A stretch of 64,000 nucleotides of DNA from Chrysomallon squamiferum. Lineage: Eukaryota > Mollusca > Gastropoda > Neomphalida > Peltospiridae. The stretch spans positions 4,435,277 through 4,499,276 of the forward strand of contig CM022669.1 of assembly GCA_012295275.1 (NCBI GenBank), given 5' to 3'. Numbering within the stretch: position 1 is the first letter of the stretch; every line of letters begins with the position of its first letter. The notes under the pieces are model-generated. The model had not been told where the DNA came from, did not search any database, and saw only the letters and a program-made list of their open reading frames with translations. This document shows, piece by piece, positions 1 through 64,000 of this stretch. Position numbers and translations under genes: made by a program.

Positions 1-39
1 AAAATTTAAAATATGGTTTAAAAAGTAAATAAATCTTAC
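1..39 (-). other. Start of intron 21 of the A2M-like gene
   Basis: Begins with donor GTAAGATTT read on the minus strand and runs off the left edge. The next exon and the thioester domain are expected further left. Confidence 0.8.
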
Positions 40-26374
<26,335 letters not shown>

Positions 26375-26575
26375 GGCTGTTGGTAACAATGACTGTCTCT
26401 CTCACTCTCTCGGTGTTCTATCTACTCTGACAAGCACGCCACATTACTCATCGATTTGTACAAAATCAATGCGCAGTAGCCGCCCTTGTCTCGACTCTTT
26501 TGAAATTAATTAGACGTGTTTTCTCTCGTGCCGCTAGAAGTGCAGTGAGAACGTGACGTAGATACGTCACTTGTG
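26375..26575 (-). promoter_or_regulatory. 5' UTR/promoter region of the A2M-like gene
   Basis: Upstream of the ATG the GC content rises. At 26553-26570 there is a palindrome GTGACGTAGATACGTCAC: two TGACGT half sites (CREB/ATF type) facing each other over a 2-base spacer. No convincing TATA box. The transcription start is not determinable from sequence alone. Confidence 0.5.
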
Positions 26576-26639
26576 ATTAAAGTGGTCGAAACAATTTTCA
26601 CAATTAAAAAGTAATAACAATTAAAAAACAAAACAATAT

Positions 26640-26785
26640 TAAAAATATATAATACAAATTACAAAAAAAATTATAAATAAATAAATAAATAATAATAAAT
26701 TAATAATAATTATTATTATTATTATTATTATTTATTGTTGACTGTTAATGAAGAAAACATTAACTTACACTTAGACAAATTTATA

Positions 26786-26821
<36 letters not shown>

Positions 26822-26839
26822 TATTGTTAATGAAAAAAA

Positions 26840-26889
<50 letters not shown>

Positions 26890-26890
26890 T
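26640..26890. repeat. (AAAT)n/(ATT)n repeats with a duplicated segment
   Basis: Two or three ATT runs separated by similar spacers: TTATTGTTGACTGTTAATGAAGAAAACATTAA, a shortened form, and CTGACTGTCAATGAAGAAAAACATTAA, with the following ACTTACACTTAGACAAA repeated. A local duplication anchored on the microsatellite. Confidence 0.85.
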
Positions 26891-27146
26891 GACTGTCAAT
26901 GAAGAAAAACATTAACTTACACTTAGACAAAAAGCTTATAAATCTGAATAAGTTGGAAATTGTTACTCGTGTTCCTACATTTCTTTAAAAATGTTTTATC
27001 TATTGTTTAGTTACAAATCTGAGGTTAATGGAGAACATTTTTGTGGTTCTTCTTAGGGGCGGAAACGTAATTTCTGAAAACAGGAGGTGCCTTTATGGTG
27101 GTGTATTTTATAAAATATTAAATATGTTTCCTCAGTAATTGACATC

Positions 27147-27147
<1 letters not shown>

Positions 27148-27224
<77 letters not shown>
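27148..27224. repeat. (CT)n microsatellite, 77 bp
   Basis: Uninterrupted CT on the plus strand in the intergenic interval. Confidence 0.97.
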
Positions 27225-27227
<3 letters not shown>

Positions 27228-28162
27228 CTTGTGTAAGTGCATGCGTAAACTCTCGGATATATTTCATACATACAAACGGACACAAGTTTTTAAGTGATGT
27301 AACACAAGTTAGTAATGTATCTAACGCGTTGTTCGTGCGTCATATTATGCAATGTTTCGGAAATGCGTGGGTACGAAACAAAGGTAGAATTATTTCAGTA
27401 GTTTCAATGGTTTAGCGAAGAAAACAAGTGTTAAGCGCGTGACCACATGCCTCCCCATTCAAAATCGTACGTTTCCGGGCCATCCCGTCTCTTGTGTTTA
27501 TTTGTGCAGCTAACTTCCCATTTGATCTTAGCGTATTCAACCGTCCATTTAATGGAGTATTTCAAGTGCTTTACATAAGCTATAGCGAGACTGTCTTCAA
27601 GAAACAAATTAGTTGTTCGTCTTCAACATCGTCACAATCATTTTCTTCATCTTTAATTCTCAACATTAGTCATCATTCTTTAAGAAAACACACGTACTGG
27701 AGTTCAGCCTTATTTATCAGTGTTTAGAGGAGGATGACGTTAGAGTTGCTATTAATATGCTTCTTCTTCTTCTTCTTCTTATTATTATTAGGTTAGCAGC
27801 AAAAGTAGTAGCACAAGTAGTAGTGGTGGTAGTAAAAGCAGTGGTATCTGTAATAGTACTGTTATTATGTTACTACTACTACTGCTACTACTACTATACT
27901 AAAACCGATGCTACTAATGTCATTGCTGTTGATGATAATGGTGATAATTACGATACTGTTGCTGCTGCTACTAATTACTGTTAATTTTTTTTTTTTCTCG
28001 TTTGCAATGAATCAATGAATATCTACTTACAAATAACAAAACGACATCATTATGGTAACTGTTTAATTTGTTTACAAGCATCAGCCCAACACAGTTTCAG
28101 TATATAAACAATAAACATAATCCCTATACTTAAAATCAACCAACCATCCAAATGAATGCATA
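27225..28162. other. Intergenic interval, no gene recognised
   Basis: Unique AT-rich sequence with a CTT run (27762-27780) and mixed trinucleotide repeats to 27980. The short plus-strand frame at 27494-27727 has no recognisable motif. Confidence 0.7.
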
Positions 28163-28319
28163 TTACCCGAATAAAGCGGTTCGCGCTGGAGTACCAGTTT
28201 GTGACGTCACCTCACCCTCCACTGGACAATCTGATCTTACACTGTCCGCTCTCACTTCCGTCTCCTGGTCATCTTCCCTTCGTACGTCTTGGCCCGGATC
28301 CACGTCTGCCCGGGATCGC
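28163..28319 (-). other. GC-richer patch with a possible orphan exon
   Basis: Minus-strand frame of 52 codons (ADVDPGQDVRREDDQETEVR...GTPARTALFG, stop at 28163) preceded by TTTAACTTAG, an acceptor-like site. Base composition stands out from its surroundings. Not recognised as any family; could be the 3' exon of an unknown gene, a transposon fragment or chance. Confidence 0.3.
28201..28210. promoter_or_regulatory. Perfect CRE palindrome GTGACGTCAC
   Basis: Full 8-base CRE (TGACGTCA) inside a 10-base palindrome, in the divergent intergenic interval 1.8 kb from PSMD9. Function is inferred from the motif only. Confidence 0.4.
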
Positions 28320-28707
28320 CTAAGTTAAACATCGACGGGAAACTTGTTTATATATAGATATAGATACAGTGTCATGATTAAACGTCGAATGGAAATGCAC
28401 GTGCTTTAAATGTACTGACAGTGCATGTCCGTTCTTTGGTCAACGTGCATGTTTTTCTAGTATGCGAATAACGTGACATTATGCGTCATACAGAAATGGG
28501 TGAAAGACATTAAAAGACGTTTAAGCTATTTGATTATCCAAGATGTGTACGTCATAACTTTCTGCCAATGAAATCGTTCGTTTCCTGACGATCCTACTTA
28601 TATGTTGTGAATCCGGCCCTTTGTTTCTTTCTTTGTGTTTGTGTGATGGGCGGTGGATATGTGAGAGTATATAAATAAGTCTGTTTCCTTTTATATGCAA
28701 ATATGTG

Positions 28708-28710
<3 letters not shown>

Positions 28711-28761
<51 letters not shown>

Positions 28762-29330
28762 ATTTTTCTTTTTTGTGTGTACATATGTTCTTATTTGTTT
28801 TTCTTTCTGTGTATATGTCCTCTTTTTTTCTATATATATGTGTGTGTGTGTGTGTTTCTTTGTTTATATGTGTGTATACGTACGTGTGTTTCTGTTTCTT
28901 TCTGTTTCAGATAAGTGTATGTATGTTTCTTTGTGTAGGTACGTGTATGGATTGTTTTTTTTAGTTTTGTTTTTATCAGATGTGTATATCTGTAGATATG
29001 TGTGTTTCTTTATGTAGATGTGCGTGTTAATTTGTGTCCATGTGTGTACACTGTATGTAAGTGCTTTTTTGTGTAGGTGTGTGTTTCTTTACGTAGATCA
29101 ATGTGCATGTGTATTTCTTTTGTGTTGTTTCTTTGTGTTGTTTCTTATGTATATGTGTTTATTTGTGTCCGAGTGTGTATCTTTGTGTAAGCGTGTCTAC
29201 GTTTCTGTATATGCTTGTTCATATATGTGTTTGTGTACATGGGTGGGTGTGCATTTCTTTGTAGCATTCCTATCTGTACGTGTATTCTTGTTTTTTGTGT
29301 GTATGTGTTTCTTTTTCTTTCTCTATGTTT
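28711..29330. repeat. (TG)n microsatellite and GT-rich cryptic tract
   Basis: Pure TG at 28711-28759, then 570 bp of degenerate TGTGTTTCTTTGTGTA-type sequence. All three plus frames stay open for long stretches because of the composition, not coding. Confidence 0.9.
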
Positions 29331-29346
29331 CTATGATCATTACGTT

Positions 29347-29349
<3 letters not shown>

Positions 29350-29393
<44 letters not shown>

Positions 29394-29770
29394 TAAAAAA
29401 ATAATGAAAAAGAAATAAGAAAAGAAGACCAAATTAAAATAAAAAAATTAAAATATACGTATTTCTTTTGAAGTAATTGATTCGAATTATTTCATTCAAC
29501 CAATGTTTTTATTTATTTATTTACTTATTTATTTATTTATTAATTAATTACTGTTGCTGTTATTGTTGTTAATTGGTTATGTTACAATAGTAGTAGTATG
29601 GTAATAATAGTAATACTAATAATATTAATGTTAGTGTAATAGTTGTAGTAGTAGTAACATTTGTAGTAATAGCAGTAGTGTCTTTAGTAGTAGTACTAGT
29701 AGAAGTAGTAGTGGCAGTAGTAATAGTAATATAAAATTTGTTCGTCATCATCATCATCATTTATTTATTC
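29350..29770. repeat. (AAT)n, (TTTA)n and TAG-rich trinucleotide cluster
   Basis: AAT at 29350-29393, TTTA at 29508-29543, GTA/ATA mix at 29588-29735 and ATC at 29744-29760. Confidence 0.9.
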
Positions 29771-30009
29771 ATTCATTCATAAATTCAGGTATAACAGCAC
29801 GAGTACGTTATAAAATATATAGTATAACAAACTTTAATCAAAATACAAATACCTTAAGACTTAAATGTTAAATGAGTATTTATAAACATATTTTAAACGT
29901 ATGTTCCAGTTTTTGTCATAGTTATATGCACCTTTCGTTTACAAACGATCGTTAACGGACTATTTTGGTGCTCTAGCTTAGAAGAGGAATGTCATAAAGT
30001 AAAATAACA

Positions 30010-30102
30010 ATGTCAGCCACCACACCACATATGAAAGATTTGATGAAGAAAAAGAATGAAATAGAATCCAGTATCAAAGAGTTACATGAATTACTCGATT
30101 CA
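30010..30102 (+). CDS. PSMD9: PSMD9 exon 1
   Basis: Thirty-one codons from ATG (MSATTPHMKDLMKKKNEIES..LLDS), coiled-coil. An in-frame second Met at codon 8 is the other possible start. Donor GTAGGA. Confidence 0.93.
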
Positions 30103-33100
30103 GTAGGAAACACACATATTTATAATTTTGCTTTTGGTCATGTAATTTTATATACATAATATATTATAATTCGTATTTGCATATTCATCGTGATAAATCA
30201 AGATTCAAATCATTATGATTATGATTATGATGATTAATATTATTTAATCATTCGATTCATTGCAAACATAAATTGACATAATGTTATTTAGTTTTCAGTC
30301 CCCTATACAATTTTAGAAACTGTTACTGTCATTAATGTGTTAAATTACCAATTTGATTTTAAAAATCATATAAATTAGTGTTCTGCTATTTGACAAATCA
30401 TAATTACATAAATCGACAAATCATAGCCTAGTTGGTCTGATGAAATCAAGATCAATGGAAATATTGTTAATAATCTTTTGTTGAAACAAGTTATATATAT
30501 ATATAAATAATTCTACATATTTTAAGATAATTTATTTAAATAGGGATTTTTTATTCGTTTGAATATGTGAACAAGGGAACATGAAAACTTTAAAACAAGT
30601 TAGAATTTGTTACAAAAATGTTCACAAATGATTTTTAAAAAACAAAGACAATTACTGAATTAATACTGATTAATAAAATAATGTGCTTAATTACCCAACC
30701 ATCATATAATTATTATTATTACTATTATTTTTTTATTTTTTTTTTTTTCAATGAAATGATAATTTTAAATTATTTATTTACAGCAAAAAGGTGTTGGAAC
30801 AGATGGAATTCTGGTTGATGCAGAGGGTTATCCCCGCTCAGACATTGATGTTTATTCTGTGCGACGTGCACGGCATCAACTTACTTGTAAACAAAAATTA
30901 TTTTATCATTTCTCATTATCCTTAATGACCTTTTACAAGAAGTTTAATGATATCTAATGGTATTTTTTATAAGTCTACCAGTACAATGATTATTGTTCTT
31001 TATTAGTTGTTAGTGATATGATTTGAAAATGGTAATGAAAGAAGAAAACTGTTTGATGGTGCATCATGGGAGGCTCTGTTATTAGTCATAGTTAATAAAA
31101 ACATGGAGGAATTTTAAGTATAAGATACTTACTTTAGGAGACAATTGTAGAAAATTTCCATTTCAATTCTGCAGCTAAAGGACTGGTTTTTCACATTTTA
31201 TTTCTTATTCAGATATCTTTGAAGAGATATTGAGTAAACTGTTTTCATATGTGTAGAGAACATATATTACATAGTTTAATATGTGTTACCAGAATAATGT
31301 GAATGCTATAGATTTTAATGCTATTGATATGTTTATTAAAATCCTACAGATTTTGATGCTTTGAAATGATATCTGAATGCTGCTGATATTAATGCTTTTG
31401 ATACATTATCAAAATACTATATATAATATTGTAATACTGTTTACATGTTACTGGAATGCTTCAGGTTTTAATGCTATTGATATTTTGCTAATAGAAATTA
31501 GAATGCTACAGATTATTATGTAATTTCAAAATTAATAACAACAGCAATAACCAGTAATAAAAGAAATAATAATAATAGAAATATTAATAACAGAAATGAT
31601 AATAATAACACAACAACATTAATAATAAAGATAAAACATTTAATCTAACAGATTTGCTTTGTCTGCAGGTCTGCAGAATGACCACAAGGAACTGATGACA
31701 GAAATAGAAGAAGAACTTTATCGGATTCATGCAGCAGCGAGACAAAAGCATGGAGGGGAGGAGGCAATGGATACAACTCCAGTCTGCAGTCAGGCAAAGC
31801 GAATTCCATTTGCAAAAATAGACCGAGTGGAACAAGGGTCTCCTGCTCAGCAAAGTGTGAGTTGTCATAGTAACCGAGGTAATATTAACTTGGTAGACTG
31901 ACTTTGGTAATGTTGTGGTCAGGTTCTGGGGTATTATTTTGTTTTAGAATTTGTTGGAAATATGAAATATAAACTGTAATATAATGTGAATTAAAACAAA
32001 TCAATCAAAAAAATCTCTCTCTCTCTCTCAAGAATTATTGTTTACCTATATTTCAGGGTTTACAAGTGGGTGATGAGGTTGTGTTATTTGGATCAATTTC
32101 TGTTGAAAACTTTGATAACCTTCAGACAATTGGCTCCCTGGTGATGCACAGTAAAGGAGTAAGTACATCAAGCATGTATCATCTAACACCCTGTAACGTA
32201 GTGCATTTATTTAGTGCTTTAAAAAATGCATTAAAACAGGCTTCAGACCCATCTGACAGCAGATCACTGGTAAAACAAATACATGAAAGTGAGTGCAGCA
32301 TTGTTTTCTTCACTTAAATAGCATATTTATACATTTGGGTCATTCCATGTCAAATCACCCCACAAAAAAAAAAGTTGTTACCTGAGATATGAAGGTTCAA
32401 ATGTTGGTGGTCACGCTGATTTTTGCCAAAAATCTCAAAATTTGGGGGGCCATATCTCCCACACCACTGATCCATTTGGCCTAAAATTTCAGATTTGGTG
32501 CTGTGGGATCTGAGTCAACAATTATACCAAGTTTCATAAAAATCTGAGATGATCGGGTTTAACCCATTGGGTGATTTGACCCATATGTTAAATACTTGAT
32601 TTACTATTACAATGCATTTAATGTTATTTAAATACAAATAGAAATAATAAAGCACCTAATTAGAACTATAATTCTGTGACTGTTCTGTCAAAGTCACTGG
32701 TACATTTTGTCTGTTTTTGACTACTTGCATTTCAAGAGCCATTGATTCAAGTGAGTAAGACTGTTATTCATTTATTAAAAGTAGTTCAAATACAGCATTT
32801 GTTTTCTTTGCTCATATTTATATATTTTTAAAATATCTGACACCTAATATTATTATTACAACACATTTAGTCACTGGAACAGAAATGTGCATTATTTAAT
32901 AATTATTTGTTATTACAATATATTTTTTGTATTTTTCTTATAATTTAAAACTTTTATCATTTTGTATTACAGAGTCCTATGAGTGTAACTGTACTGAGAA
33001 ACAGTCAGCAGATCAGACTCAGCCTTACCCCACAGACATGGAGTGGGAGGGGTTTGTTAGGGTAAGCACAGCTTTTATGACTTTGCTATTTAGTTCTAAT

Positions 33101-33399
33101 TCATAGTGAATTGCTAACTGTTCTTTAGTTAGCTTGAACTGAAAAATGATTTTAAAAAAAAGATAAAAAATTGTACAGAGACTGTAATTCTGTTGATACA
33201 AATTATTTTGTAGAACTTACAATATCACATTATTGTTTTCCTAACATGTGTCTAAATTAGAAAATTGTAAATATATTATTTTTAAGAGTAATACCACACA
33301 CTTGTCTGCCATTTTTTATTTTAATGATTTCAAGTATATATTTTTATTTTTTTTTTTTATTTTTTTGGCAGCTGCAACATTGTTCCCTTAAAAAGATGA
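30010..33399 (+). CDS. PSMD9: PSMD9 (26S proteasome non-ATPase regulatory subunit 9), complete
   Basis: Six exons encode 200 residues (human PSMD9 is 223). The protein is an assembly chaperone for the proteasome base: it holds the AAA-ATPase subunits PSMC3 and PSMC6 in the modulator complex and leaves before the mature 26S particle forms. Residues 1-90 form the helical coiled-coil part (MKDLMKKKNEIESSIKELHE, GYPRSDIDVYSVRRARHQL, CLQNDHKELM). Residues about 110-192 are the PDZ-like domain (RIPFAKIDRVEQGSPAQQSG, LQVGDEVVLFGSI). The C-terminus GRGLLGCNIVPLKR matches the family end. All phases agree. It is convergent with FOCAD. Two AATAAA signals lie at 33732 and 33751. Confidence is very high. 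Confidence 0.97.
30103..30783 (+). other. PSMD9 intron 1
   Basis: Contains one arm of the inverted dispersed repeat (30339-30561) and a T run near 30728-30748 before the acceptor. Confidence 0.85.
30339..30561 (+). repeat. Dispersed repeat, copy 1 (arm of a 4-kb inverted pair)
   Basis: From GTTAAATTACCAATTTGATT through GTTCTGCTATTTGACAAATC and TTTTGTTGAAACAAGTTATA to a GGGATTTTTTATT end. The reverse complement of 34404-34627 aligns along the whole length with scattered mismatches and small indels. Family unknown; no ORF. Confidence 0.85.
30784..30886 (+). CDS. PSMD9: PSMD9 exon 2
   Basis: QKGVGTDGILVDAEGYPRSD then IDVYSVRRARHQLT; EGYPR.D.D.Y.VR.ARH is a family hallmark. Donor GTAAAC. Confidence 0.96.
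30887..31668 (+). other. PSMD9 intron 2 with degenerate minisatellite
   Basis: Between about 31245 and 31520 the phrase GAATGCTAYAGATTTTAATGCTATTGATAT recurs four or five times in diverged form, with spacing near 60-70 bases. Short AAT runs precede exon 3. Confidence 0.7.
31669..31856 (+). CDS. PSMD9: PSMD9 exon 3
   Basis: CLQNDHKELMTEIEEELYRI, a short linker, then AKRIPFAKIDRVEQGSPAQQ which opens the PDZ-like domain. Acceptor CTGCAG, donor GTGAGT. Confidence 0.97.
32057..32158 (+). CDS. PSMD9: PSMD9 exon 4
   Basis: GLQVGDEVVLFGSISVENFD, NLQTIGSLVMHSKG; the PDZ core with the GL.VGD turn. Acceptor TTTCAG, donor GTAAGT. Confidence 0.97.
32159..32972 (+). other. PSMD9 intron 4
   Basis: Holds a 250-bp candidate mobile element at 32335-32585; otherwise AT-rich. 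Confidence 0.75.
32335..32585. mobile_element. Candidate MITE-like element (TTTGGGTCATTCCATGTCAA)
   Basis: Less AT-rich than its intron, with related outward-facing ends: GGGTCATTCCATGTCAAATC on the left and reversed ATGGGTCAAATCACCCAATG on the right, sharing GTCAAATCACCC. No ORF and no clear target duplication. Family not recognised. Confidence 0.5.
32973..33061 (+). CDS. PSMD9: PSMD9 exon 5
   Basis: SPMSVTVLRNSQQIRLSLTP then QTWSGRGLLG; last PDZ strand and the WSGRGLLG motif (W.G.GLLG in relatives). Donor GTAAGC. Confidence 0.97.
33372..33399 (+). CDS. PSMD9: PSMD9 exon 6 and stop
   Basis: Nine codons CNIVPLKR plus TGA after acceptor TTTTTTGGCAG; matches the family C-terminus CNI.PL.R. 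Confidence 0.96.
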
Positions 33400-34035
33400 A
33401 TCCTGGAAATTGATGAAAGTACAGACACATGTACATAAAACAAACCTCCCTGTGCTTGCTTCAACTTGTTTTATTAGCTGTGTTTAAGTGATCATCTGTA
33501 ACAGATTATGCAATTACAGATATCAATTTTCTGGATTTTATTAAAGTGATGCCTAAGGCAGACTGTTATATGCACAAGAATGTACAGGAAGGAACAACAT
33601 TTTGCATGTTGTTAATATTGCAAATGGCTGTAAACAACACACTCAGCACATACTTTGGAGATTGGTGCAGCAACAGCAACAACAGTGATTTATTTTTGTT
33701 AAACTTTTAATTATTATTTCATTTTGTTAAAAATAAAACAAATGCTAATTAATAAAATGTTTTACAAAGAATTTTCATAATTGTTCTCTTTTTTATAGCT
33801 GTTCAGAAAAATTTTAGTTTTCAACACAACTTTAATTTTAAACGTGACACAATAATAATAATCTGTAAAAACATGTCTGACATTTAATGATTATGCCACT
33901 TGAACCATATGATATCAATATTATGTAAAATGTATAGAATCTTAAGGTTTATTTTCCATTTCTGGAAAAGTCTTCAGTTTTGTAGTCCTTAAAAATACTT
34001 AAACATCACATTCTGATGATTTACCACATCATTAT

Positions 34036-34067
<32 letters not shown>

Positions 34068-34795
34068 TTTAAAATCATATATTACCCCAGAAAAAGTAAA
34101 TTTTTGTTTTAGGTAATTTTCTCTTATTAATTTCTTCAAGGTATTTAATTAATTTACATTATTGGTGGATATTTAGAGTGTTCAGTGAAATTTTAACTTT
34201 TAATGGAAAAACAATCAAAGGTTGAAATATTACCCAAATGTTTCTAGGATGTTTTCAGAGAAATTGAAATTAAACTTTAAATTAAACTTTCTGATAACAT
34301 TCATAACAGGATCTTTCAAATTACTTGAAATGAATCAACATGCTGTTTTCTAAATAATACATTTCCAATTTTAAACAACATAATTCTCTTAATAATTTTA
34401 AAAACAAAGTAACAAAAATTCCCTTTTAAACAAATTGTCTGAAAATATGTCAGAATTTTTTTATACACATATAACTTGTTTCAACAAAAGATTTCTAATA
34501 ATATTTCCACTGATCTAGATTTCATCAGACCAACCAGCCTATGATTTTGTCAATTTATGTAATTAAGATTAGTCAAATAGCAGAACACTAATTTATATAC
34601 TTTTTATAATCAAACTGGTAATTTAACTCTAAACCACTAGTCAGAACATGGGTCATGAAGCAAATTCTTCATTTAATATTATTACTATTATGTAGCCCAA
34701 CATAAAACTTCGAAAAAATAACAAACAAAATAAACAACAACTAGTAAATAATAAACAACATCTGAAATCCAAAATGTACTAGTGTATTCCACCAT
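33400..34795. other. Shared 3' region between PSMD9 and FOCAD
   Basis: Plus-strand AATAAA at 33732 and 33751 suit PSMD9 polyadenylation. FOCAD (minus) would end somewhere in the same interval; TTTATT (AATAAA in sense) occurs near 33690. Includes a (TA)n run at 34046-34068 and the second dispersed-repeat arm. Confidence 0.6.
34404..34627 (-). repeat. Dispersed repeat, copy 2 (inverted relative to 30339-30561)
   Basis: Read on the minus strand it runs GTTAAATTACCAGTTTGATT..GTTCTGCTATTTGAC..CTTTTGTTGAAACAAGTTAT. It is 168 bases downstream of the FOCAD stop, probably inside its 3' UTR. About 4 kb separates the two arms. Confidence 0.85.

Positions 34796-64000
<29,205 letters not shown>

Noticed and set aside
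28695-29404. Three overlapping plus-strand frames rich in Cys, Val and Phe
   Set aside because: Translation of a degenerate GT-rich tract; open in all frames.

Overview
The window is animal nuclear DNA: AT-rich, intron-dense and saturated with microsatellites. It holds three spliced protein-coding genes, none of which appears as a single long open reading frame, so I rebuilt them exon by exon from GT/AG borders, phase continuity and protein motifs. Molluscan or another lophotrochozoan origin is my inference from the genome texture (very dense GA, CA, ATT and ATTT repeats, pogo/Tigger and Tc1 relics) and from the immune-type alpha-2-macroglobulin gene; the sequence contains no direct taxonomic marker.

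Region 1 (1-26.6 kb, minus strand): the 5' part of an alpha-2-macroglobulin/CD109/TEP-family gene. Exon 1 (signal peptide, ATG at 26374) lies far upstream, followed by introns of 9.7 kb and 1.5 kb, then 18 more exons down to position 40. About 940 codons are present, covering the N-terminal macroglobulin domains, the probable bait segment and the next macroglobulin domain. The thioester domain and C-terminus lie beyond the left edge. One intron holds three adjacent DNA-transposon relics (2.6-4.4 kb).

Region 2 (26.6-30 kb): an intergenic, divergent interval with long CT and TG repeats, a GC-richer patch near 28.2 kb and perfect or near-perfect CRE-like palindromes.

Region 3 (30.0-33.4 kb, plus strand): a complete six-exon PSMD9 gene (200 codons), the 26S proteasome base-assembly chaperone. 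A roughly 220-bp dispersed repeat lies in opposite orientations in its first intron and beyond its 3' end.

Region 4 (34.8-64 kb, minus strand): 30 exons of FOCAD (focadhesin), about 1,503 codons including the C-terminus; the N-terminal part lies beyond the right edge. FOCAD and PSMD9 converge tail to tail with 1.4 kb between stop codons. FOCAD introns carry a Tigger-like element with a CENP-B-type DNA-binding remnant, a 1.7-kb CA minisatellite and several long CT tracts.

The most unusual signal is a repeated type of local duplication. In both large genes, short tandem arrays have formed across exon/intron junctions, so copies of exon ends with their splice donors, or exon starts with their acceptors, are strewn into the neighbouring intron. 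I count six such cases in five exons. Two exons also carry apparent one-base frameshifts in homopolymers, which look more like assembly or sequencing error than decay, because everything around them is intact.
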